Of a stretch of 64,000 nucleotides of DNA, positions 54,209-64,000 are shown in pieces (the stretch's first letter is position 1; every line of letters starts with the position of its first letter). Under the pieces are notes generated by a model that ran no database searches, had not been told where the DNA came from, and was given only the letters and a program-made list of their open reading frames with translations. The position numbers and the translations under genes were made by a program. The DNA is taken from positions 930,001-994,000 of the forward strand of contig NZ_CP144683.1 in NCBI RefSeq assembly GCF_036687315.1. The letters run 5' to 3'. Source of the stretch: Sphingopyxis sp. TUF1. Lineage in GTDB: Bacteria > Pseudomonadota > Alphaproteobacteria > Sphingomonadales > Sphingomonadaceae.

Positions 54209-56215
54209 TCAGAAGCGTGCGCGAATGCCGGCCGATACGGCGCGGCGTTCGACCGGGTAATAGGTCGCCGAGGCGTCGGTCACGGTGATCGCCGCGCTGA
54301 TGTCGCCGATCGCTTTCTTGCCCGTGATATTGCGCACGTCGACAAAGGCGTCGATGCCCTCGGCCACCCGCGCCCCGCCGGTCACGCCGATCAGCGCATA
54401 TCCGGGCGTGCGGACCTGGTTGCGATAGTCGGCATAAGGGCCGTCGGGCACCCACTCGACGTTCGGCGCGATGTGCAGCGCGTCGGTGCCGATGCGCGCC
54501 TCGGTGCGGTAGACGTGGCGCGGCACCACCGGCAGACGGTTGTCGCCATAGTCGGCATCGTCGCGGAAACGGAAATTGCTGTAGGTATAAACCTGTCGCA
54601 CCCGCAGCCATGCGGCCGGATTGAGCTCGAGCGCCGCCTCTATCCCTTCATGCCGCGTGCGCCCGGCGTTGAAGGTCGATGCCGGAATCGCCGGACCAAC
54701 GCTATATTGCAGCAGCTCGCCCTTGATGTCGCTGCGATAGAGGGTGAAATCCCAGCTGACAGGTCCGGCGCGGCCGCGCGTGCCGATCTCTGCCGTCCAG
54801 GCGCGCTGCGGATCGAGTGCGACGAAGCTCGCAATCTGCGCCAGTTCGGCAAACCCGGGAAACTCGACCGAGCGGCTGTAGTTGGCATAGATTTGTGTCC
54901 CCGCGACAGGCTCGAACAACAGGCCTAGTTTGGGCGAGAAGGCGTCGAAATCGGCGCGCCCGACGGTGCCGTTTTGCGCCGGCGTGGCGGCATTGAAATT
55001 GATTGTCTGCCTGCGCTTTCCGTCGGCGTAGATGCCGCCCGCGATCACCGACAATCCGGCCATCGGCTTCACGCGCACTTCGCCGTAAAGATTGGCCGCG
55101 CGCGCCTCGAGATCGGAATTGAACCGCACCGCGCCGCGCTTGCCCGCCAGATTGACGAAGCGTTTGGACCGGATGTCGCCGACGCGCAGTTCACCGCCCA
55201 GCGTCGCCTCGATCATGTCGCCCGTATAATCGAAACGGAAATAGCCGCCGCGATCGACGCCCTCCTGATCGATGACTTCAAAGATCGGATGATAGAGCGA
55301 TTTCACGTTAAGGAAGGCGCCGACATCGAGCGTCATTGCACCCCAGTCGAAACGCGTGCGATTTTGCAAACGCAGCGAGTCGACGTCGCGCGCATGGTCG
55401 TTCGCGATACTGTTCGGATTGGCCATGCGCGGCGTCGTCAGCGCCTGCGCCCGGGTCAGGATGCTCGGGATTTCCTGATTCACATTGTTGAAGCTGACAT
55501 AAACCCGCGAGGACATTACATCACTGAACTGCATCCCGACATTGCCGCGAAAGCGGAAGCTCCGCCGTTTCGCATGATCGCGGTCGCCGTCCGACGTGTC
55601 GGCGCTCACCGCGCCCCATGCGTCGACCACGCGGCCCTCAACCCCCGCTGAAACCAGCCCGCGATAGCTGTCGAAGCTGCTAACGTCGCCGCGCAGGTAA
55701 AAACCCTCGGCTGTCCGCCCGGTGGGCGTCACCCCATTCACCGCGCCGCCCAGCGTCCCCGACCCGAACCGCAGCGCATTAGATCCCCGATAGACTTCCA
55801 GATGGTCGAAGAAGATCGGTTCGAGCTCTTGGAAATCGCCGTTATCGTCGGCAAGATTGATCGGCACGCCGTCCTGCAACAGCGTGAGGCCGCGCATGTG
55901 AAAGCCGCGCGACAGTCCCGATCCGCGGATCGAAATGCGCACCTCCTGCCCATAGCGCGGCTGGAGATAGACGCCGGGCGAATAGGCGAGCGTATCGCGC
56001 AGGCTGACAATCGATTTATCCGCATAATCCTGATGGCTGACCACATCGGCGCCGCCCGCGGTTTTTTGGACCCGAGCTTCGGCGTCGTTGGTCAGTGCCG
56101 GGGCGGTGATGATGATTATCGAATCGTCTTCGGCTTCGGCGGCCTGCACCGCGGCAGGGACAAGTGAGAGGACGAGCGCCAGCAGAGGCGCCGCCCGATA
56201 GGCGTGAAGTGTCAT
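54209..56215 (-). CDS. TonB-dependent receptor (metal or oxyanion chelate uptake)
   Basis: 668-residue outer-membrane receptor. Signal peptide to about residue 25. Plug domain: SLRDTLAYSPGVYLQPRYGQ, then VRISIRGSGLSRGFHMRG and LRFGSGTLGGAVNGVTPTG. The barrel ends with a terminal Phe. The plug resembles siderophore and citrate-type receptors more than sugar types. Genes on either side in the same direction are DUF2946 and PepSY-ModABC, so the ligand could be a metal chelate or molybdate complex. Confidence 0.92.
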   Translation of the reverse strand: MTLHAYRAAPLLALVLSLVPAAVQAAEAEDDSIIIITAPALTNDAEARVQKTAGGADVVSHQDYADKSIVSLRDTLAYSPGVYLQPRYGQEVRISIRGSGLSRGFHMRGLTLLQDGVPINLADDNGDFQELEPIFFDHLEVYRGSNALRFGSGTLGGAVNGVTPTGRTAEGFYLRGDVSSFDSYRGLVSAGVEGRVVDAWGAVSADTSDGDRDHAKRRSFRFRGNVGMQFSDVMSSRVYVSFNNVNQEIPSILTRAQALTTPRMANPNSIANDHARDVDSLRLQNRTRFDWGAMTLDVGAFLNVKSLYHPIFEVIDQEGVDRGGYFRFDYTGDMIEATLGGELRVGDIRSKRFVNLAGKRGAVRFNSDLEARAANLYGEVRVKPMAGLSVIAGGIYADGKRRQTINFNAATPAQNGTVGRADFDAFSPKLGLLFEPVAGTQIYANYSRSVEFPGFAELAQIASFVALDPQRAWTAEIGTRGRAGPVSWDFTLYRSDIKGELLQYSVGPAIPASTFNAGRTRHEGIEAALELNPAAWLRVRQVYTYSNFRFRDDADYGDNRLPVVPRHVYRTEARIGTDALHIAPNVEWVPDGPYADYRNQVRTPGYALIGVTGGARVAEGIDAFVDVRNITGKKAIGDISAAITVTDASATYYPVERRAVSAGIRARF

Positions 56216-56281
56216 GATGATGTCTTTCGCGTGAAATCAGCAAAGCGCCGCGCACTTGCGCGGCCGGCTATTTGATCCGTT

Positions 56282-56674
56282 TCAGGCGAAAGCAGGGGGT
56301 CCGGTACTCGGCGGCAGCGGCGAAGCGATGCCGGGCGCAAAGCCCAGCGATCGCACCGTGACCGGCGCCGGCGCCGCAACCATCGGCGCAGAAAGCAACA
56401 CGGGTTCATCGGGGACGATGGGCGCATTGGCGAGCGCACCCCACGGGCAATGCTGCTGCCCCCCGGTGCTGTCGTGCTCGCCAGCCTTTTCGATCGGTAT
56501 CGTCATCGTCGCGCCGGGATTTGCCGGGTCCGAACAGATGCGCACGGTGATCGACCCCGACGCATCGCTTTCGACCATCCAGCCGGGAGCGACAAGCATC
56601 CGCGCTGCGAGCGCGAGCAACACTGGCAACAGCAGGAGGATGCCGGGACGGCGAAAGGCGGCGAGCAGGCTCAC
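56282..56674 (-). CDS. DUF2946 family protein
   Basis: 130 residues from a GTG at 56674 (AAGGCG upstream); no ATG is available before the palindrome. An N-terminal membrane segment (GILLLLPVLLALAARML) is followed by the DUF2946 pattern with RICSDPAN and QQHCPWGAL cysteines. Members accompany TonB receptors, often of copper. 66 bp separates it from the receptor gene. Confidence 0.75.
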   Translation of the reverse strand: MSLLAAFRRPGILLLLPVLLALAARMLVAPGWMVESDASGSITVRICSDPANPGATMTIPIEKAGEHDSTGGQQHCPWGALANAPIVPDEPVLLSAPMVAAPAPVTVRSLGFAPGIASPLPPSTGPPAFA

Positions 56675-56739
56675 GCCGCGCGCCTTATGGCGCGCCCGCA
56701 CGGCTGGCAAGGGGACAAAGTGACACACCCGTTGTGGGA

Positions 56740-56879
56740 AATCCTCCCTGTGGCGAAGCCATGGGGAGGTGGCAGCGGCATAGCCACTGACGGAGGGGCG
56801 ATGGCGCCACCGTCGCAGCCCCTCCACCACCGCCTATGGCGGCGGTCCCCCTCCCCATCGCTTCGCGACAGGGAGGATA
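56740..56879 (-). repeat. long extragenic palindrome, family 1, copy 5 (inverted orientation)
   Basis: About 140 bp in the same orientation as copy 4. It ends one base before the ligA stop codon, so ligA transcripts would end in this structure. Confidence 0.9.
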
Positions 56880-56880
56880 T

Positions 56881-60096
<3,216 letters not shown>

Positions 60097-60100
<4 letters not shown>

Positions 60101-61086
60101 GTTGGCCAATATATCTTCGTCAGTGGCAAGAGGCGACGACCCTCTTCGTCCAACTTATCATATTGCTCAATGAGAGCCCGCGCGAGTTCGTCCAGTTCCA
60201 TAAGGTGAGTCACGGTGGAGGCTCTTTCGCCCTCGTATCGCGCCTCGCGCGTGAAGCCGCCCGTGCTCACGTAAAGGCCGCGATCGTCGGGATGGCGACC
60301 GCCCAAGAAACTCCTGATTTCCTGCGAACCCATTTGCCCGCGACGATGCTTGACCTCTACTACAATGCGAGGCCGCTCGAAACCGAAGCCGTCCTTCGAT
60401 GCAATTATGTCTTTCCCGCGATCCGGTCCGGCAGGCGAGACCGTTGTTCGATAGCCCAGCGCACGAAGCAGGGAGGCAACGACTTCCTGCATATCGTCCC
60501 AAGCGAGTGCGAGCAGGCGATCCTTAACGCGTTCGATGGCCTGATCTGCCAGACCTTCGAACGGATCGGCTGCCTCGTCCGCGTCCTCCGCCAAATCTGT
60601 CGGCGTCATCGGAATATTTTCAAGACCGGCGGCCAGGTTGCGAAGTTCTTGGGTCGCGGACGGAGCTACTTTGAACAAGGTCAGGATTGCACCAAGCCGC
60701 CCCCGCGCCGCATCGGACAATTTATCACGCGACACCGACGATTGCCATTCCACCGATCTTTGAACGGGCAGCAACTCGATTTGATCGGGAGCAAAAGCGG
60801 GCTCTCCTGTGACGACCCCCAGATGATACAGTCGGTTACGAGGATCATAGGTCATGACGGGGTCGCCGACACGCACCTCGGTCAAAAAGCGCCAAATCTG
60901 TCCAGCGCTGACGCGTTTCTGTTGTTCGCTATTCTCCGGGTAAGCTTCAGCAATTCGGTTCAGAACTTCCTCAAAACTACGTGCCCGAGAATAATCGCCA
61001 GCTTCACGCCAGCCGATTGCTACGACATTTCTGGTTAAAAAGTCTTCCGCGAGCGCACTCCGCCGTCCCGCATTCACTTTCCACAC
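60097..61086 (-). CDS. Mrr-type restriction endonuclease
   Basis: 329 residues. The N-terminal half (about 1-115) is a predicted Mrr N-terminal/EVE-like module, and the C-terminal half is a PD-(D/E)xK nuclease: SPAGPDRGKDIIA supplies Asp and RIVVEVKHRR the ExK. Such enzymes attack modified or foreign DNA. Base composition is lower in G+C than neighbours. It follows recN by 9 bp and overlaps the GNAT gene by 4 bases, so it is part of the repair operon. Confidence 0.88.
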
Positions 61087-61095
61087 AAGTCTCTC

Positions 61096-62778
61096 CTATA
61101 CGTTTTCCAGCAACCGCTCGGCCTGCGCCCTTGCTTCCTCGGTCACCTCGGCCCCCGAGAGCATCCGCGCGATTTCTTCGCGGCGGCCTCCGTCGTCCAG
61201 GGCGTGGACGCTCGTGCGCGTCACCGTTCCCTCGCTCGATTTGGCGATGATGAAGTGGAAGGCGCCCTTGGCCGCGACTTGCGGGCTGTGCGTCACAGCG
61301 AGCAACTGCTTTCCGGCGCCGTCCCCTGTTCCCTTGGCAAGCCTTGCCAGCCGCTCGCCAATCGCGCTTGCGACGGCGCCGCCGACGCCGCGGTCGATTT
61401 CGTCGAAGATGATCGTGTCGGCGCCGCCCTCTTCGGCGAGCGCGACCTTGAGCGCGAGGATGAAGCGCGACAGTTCGCCGCCAGATGCGATCTTGGCGAG
61501 CGGCGCAAAAGGCGCGCCGGGGTTGGTCGAAATGAGGAATTCGACGCGGTCCATGCCGTCGGCGCCCCACCGGTCGGCGGGAAGCCGCTCGACGAGCGTC
61601 TGGAAGCGTGCCGCATCGAGCTTCAGCGGCACCAGCTCGCCCGCGACCGCCGCATCGAGCCGCACCGCCGCCTTTGCGCGCTGATCGGAAAGCGCGGTCG
61701 CCGCATGGGTATAAGCGGCGGCAGTCTCGGCGACCGCGGCTTCAAGCTTCGCAAGCCCCGCGCTGCCGCCCTCGATCGCATCGAGTCGCGCGGCGAGCGT
61801 GCCGGTCAGTTCGGCGAGTTCGTCGGGCTGGCACCCGTGCTTGCGCGCCATTGCGCGCAGTTCGAACAGCCGCGTCTCGGTCGCCTCGAGCCGTTCGGGA
61901 TCATATTCCAGCGCGCGCGCCGCCTCGTGCAGCTTGGTCTCCGCTTCGTCGGCCTCGATGATCGCACGGTCGAGCGCCGCGAGCGCTTCGGCGAGCAGCA
62001 CATGGTCGCCCGCGAGCCGGTCGAGCCGCCGCGCCGCGCCGCGCAACAGCGCCGGGCCGCCGTCGCTGCCGTCGAACGTCTCCATGATCGCGCCGAGATC
62101 GCCTGCGAGCCGTTCGCCCTTCTGCATCGCCGCGCGCGCTTCGGACAGTTCGGCATCTTCGCCGGGTAGCGGATCGAGCGCCCGTAATTCGGCGACGCAA
62201 TGGCCCAGCCATTCGCGGTCACGCTCGGCTTCGGAAATCGCGGCGCGCGCGGCGGCCAGCTTTTCCTCGGCGGCGCGCCATGCCGAATGAGCGGCGGCGA
62301 CCGCGGCGGTGTCGGCGCGCGCATAGGCGTCGAGCAGCGCGCGGTGCCCCGCTGGCGCGAGCAAGCCGCGATCGTCGTGCTGGCCGTGGATTTCGACGAG
62401 ATGCCCGCCGACCTCGCGCAGCAGCGCCGCCGAACAGGGCTGATCGTTCAGGAACGCGCGGCTGCCCCCGTCGGCTTTGAGCGTGCGGCGCACGATCAGC
62501 GGCTCGCCCGGTTCCTGCGTCAGATCATTGTCGGCGAGCAGCGCGGCGAGCGGGCTGTCTGCCGCGGGCGCGGTAAAGCTCGCCGTCACCTGCGCCTTGT
62601 CCGTCCCTTGCCGCACCAGCGCGCTGTCGGCGCGTGCGCCGAGCGCAAGGCCCAGCGCGTCGAGCAGGATCGATTTCCCCGCCCCCGTCTCGCCGGTCAG
62701 CACGCCCAGCCCGGCCTCGAAATCGAGGTCGAGCCGTTCGATCAGAACGATGTTGGCAATGGACAATGCGGTCAGCAC
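61096..62778 (-). CDS. recN: DNA repair protein RecN
   Basis: 560-residue SMC-like ATPase in double-strand break repair. Walker A is GETGAGKSILLDALGLALGA, a long coiled coil fills the middle, and the C-terminus has SGGELSRFILALK with IIFDEIDRGVGG. A palindromic repeat separates it from bamD. Confidence 0.96.
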   Translation of the reverse strand: MLTALSIANIVLIERLDLDFEAGLGVLTGETGAGKSILLDALGLALGARADSALVRQGTDKAQVTASFTAPAADSPLAALLADNDLTQEPGEPLIVRRTLKADGGSRAFLNDQPCSAALLREVGGHLVEIHGQHDDRGLLAPAGHRALLDAYARADTAAVAAAHSAWRAAEEKLAAARAAISEAERDREWLGHCVAELRALDPLPGEDAELSEARAAMQKGERLAGDLGAIMETFDGSDGGPALLRGAARRLDRLAGDHVLLAEALAALDRAIIEADEAETKLHEAARALEYDPERLEATETRLFELRAMARKHGCQPDELAELTGTLAARLDAIEGGSAGLAKLEAAVAETAAAYTHAATALSDQRAKAAVRLDAAVAGELVPLKLDAARFQTLVERLPADRWGADGMDRVEFLISTNPGAPFAPLAKIASGGELSRFILALKVALAEEGGADTIIFDEIDRGVGGAVASAIGERLARLAKGTGDGAGKQLLAVTHSPQVAAKGAFHFIIAKSSEGTVTRTSVHALDDGGRREEIARMLSGAEVTEEARAQAERLLENV

Positions 62779-62827
62779 GCGCCGTCCTTACCGCAGAACA
62801 AAATACGAATCTATTCGGTAGTCGCAC

Positions 62828-62903
62828 GTCGCCCCCGCGAAGGCGGGGGCCGCTATCGGCATCGTGAATGGTCGCTGGCGGCCCCCGCCTTCGCGGGGGC
62901 GAC
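62828..62903. repeat. extragenic palindrome, family 2, copy 4
   Basis: GTCGCCCCCGCGAAGGCGGG and its complement, between bamD and recN, which read the same way. It could form a hairpin at the bamD end. Confidence 0.88.
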
Positions 62904-62912
62904 GGCCAGGCA

Positions 62913-63707
62913 TCAGGCGCTCGGCGCGTGCCGTTGCATCAGCTTATAGGCGCGCTCATACCATTCATTGCCCGGATAGTTGGCGCCGAGCACCGCCGCC
63001 GACTTCTTTGCCTCGGCCGGAATGCCGAGCGCGAGATAGGATTCGGTCAAACGGTACAGCGCCTCGGGCGCGTGGCTGGTCGTCTGATATTTGTCGACGA
63101 CCTCGCGGAACCGGATCGACGCCGCCAGCCAGTTCGAGCTGCGCTGATAGAAGCGGCCGATTTCCATCTCCTTGCCCGCAAGATGGTCCTGCACCAGATC
63201 GATCTTGAGTCGCGCGTCGGCGGCATAGCGGCTATCGGGATAGCGGCGGACGATCTCGCCGAGCGCCGCCTGCGCCTGCTGCGTGATCTTCTGGTCGCGC
63301 GTGACGTCGCTGATCTGTTCATAATAGCTGAGCGCGATCAGATAATAGGCGTAGGGCGCGTCCTTGTTGCCCGGGTGGATCGCAAGGAAACGCTGCGCCG
63401 CCTCGATCGCCGGGGTATATTCGCGGTCCATATAATAGCTGAACGAGCTCATCAGCTGCGCCCGGCGCGCCCACGGCGAATAGGGATGCTGACGCTCGAC
63501 CTCGTCGAACAGCGCCGCGGCGAGGCCATATTGCTGGCGGTCGAGCCGCTCCTGCGCAGCGCGGTACAGCGTATTGACGTCGCGCGCGACATACCGCGTG
63601 TCTTTCTTGACGCCGCTGCCCCCGCCGCAGGCGGCCAGCATGGGCGTGATCACAAGTGCGGCGGCGAGCAGGCGCAGAGGCGCGCGCGAAGGGACAAGCT
63701 GAGTCAT
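62913..63707 (-). CDS. bamD: outer membrane assembly lipoprotein BamD
   Basis: 264 residues from the ATG at 63707. The lipoprotein signal ends in LAAC. TPR-like repeats follow (LYRAAQERLDRQQYGLAAAL, AIEAAQRFLAIHPGNKDAPY). Part of the complex that folds outer-membrane proteins. Confidence 0.95.
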   Translation of the reverse strand: MTQLVPSRAPLRLLAAALVITPMLAACGGGSGVKKDTRYVARDVNTLYRAAQERLDRQQYGLAAALFDEVERQHPYSPWARRAQLMSSFSYYMDREYTPAIEAAQRFLAIHPGNKDAPYAYYLIALSYYEQISDVTRDQKITQQAQAALGEIVRRYPDSRYAADARLKIDLVQDHLAGKEMEIGRFYQRSSNWLAASIRFREVVDKYQTTSHAPEALYRLTESYLALGIPAEAKKSAAVLGANYPGNEWYERAYKLMQRHAPSA

Positions 63708-63792
63708 GCGCGCGGTATAGCCACAGCGCGGATGAACGCAAAATAAATGATGGGCTGACTGTCGGGTTTCGCAGTCGCCTCGGGACGCGGGA

Positions 63793-64000
63793 TCATCCGC
63801 CTTTGACGACGCAGCCCTTGGCCAGATCGGCGGGCGCGGGGACGCGGCGCGCGGTTCGGATCGTGACATGCGGCTCGAGGATCTGGCCCACCATCACCCC
63901 CTCGCCCGCGGTCGGCGAGATCGGCGCGTTGAAAATCGCCGCAGCAACGTCGGCGCCTGCGACAATCTCGCCAAACACCGCAAAGCCCGCGCCGTCGCCG
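63793..64000 (-). CDS. cyclophilin-type peptidyl-prolyl isomerase, 3' part
   Basis: Only the C-terminal 68 residues are in the window. FAVFGEIVAGADVAAAIF and EGVMVGQILEPHVTI are typical of the cyclophilin C-terminus. The start lies beyond base 64000. Confidence 0.85.
   Translation of the reverse strand, partial: GDGAGFAVFGEIVAGADVAAAIFNAPISPTAGEGVMVGQILEPHVTIRTARRVPAPADLAKGCVVKGG

Noticed and set aside
7422..56879. Possible CRISPR-like repeats
   Set aside because: The repeated units are dispersed inverted repeats of about 140 bp, not short direct repeats with regular spacers, and no cas gene is present.

Overview
The window is a high-GC chromosomal segment of an alphaproteobacterium. It most likely comes from Sphingomonadaceae, with a Sphingopyxis-like gene content, and carries no phage, plasmid or intact insertion-sequence genes. 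The lineage is inferred from: a CtrA-type cell-cycle regulator with a TTAA-N7-TTAA box upstream; two TonB-dependent receptors, one in a maltodextrin-type locus with a tryptophan-halogenase-like flavoenzyme; the order bamD-recN-...-ligA; coq7 next to dsbB; and many short extragenic palindromes flanked by ordinary housekeeping genes. No 16S gene is present, so genus is inference.

Layout. 1-9173: a maltodextrin utilisation locus (GH13 amylase, halogenase-like protein and TonB receptor on the minus strand; LacI regulator and sugar MFS carrier on the plus strand) with two matching operator sites. 9184-12617: Kup potassium transporter divergent from an unusual membrane regulator that joins the KdpD sensor region to the KdpE DNA-binding domain without kinase ATPase or receiver, then tRNA-Arg(TCT). 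12692-20495: a YhhQ-type transporter, purQ, purS and purC, with bfd-bfr iron storage genes and an M16 protease between them. 20773-26516: crotonase, RidA-like protein, Lrp-type regulators, a lipoprotein, PhoD phosphatase and a DUF3667 protein. 26594-33840: proA, a toxin-antitoxin pair, nadD-rsfS-rlmH, an EnvC-like protein, ctpA, dsbB and coq7, mostly joined by 4-base overlaps. 35224-40553: tldE/pmbA, an inositol-monophosphatase-like enzyme, then rpsM-rpsK-rpoA-rplQ. 40908-49735: ctrA, LysR/pirin/azoreductase, ald with its divergent Lrp regulator, a globin-type soluble chemoreceptor, SDR and prmA. 49852-56674: phhA, modABC, a PepSY protein, a TonB receptor and a DUF2946 protein, all on the minus strand and closely spaced. 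56881-64000: ligA, monooxygenase, GNAT, an Mrr-type nuclease, recN, bamD and the end of a cyclophilin.

The most notable points are the KdpD/KdpE single-chain fusion beside kup; a contiguous TonB receptor-PepSY-ModABC operon, which suggests energised outer-membrane uptake of molybdate or a metal chelate; a toxin-antitoxin module whose toxin stop overlaps the start of the essential gene nadD and whose promoter appears leaderless; an Mrr nuclease translationally coupled into the recN-ligA repair operon; and at least fourteen extragenic palindromes in six families, one sitting between rpoA and rplQ.
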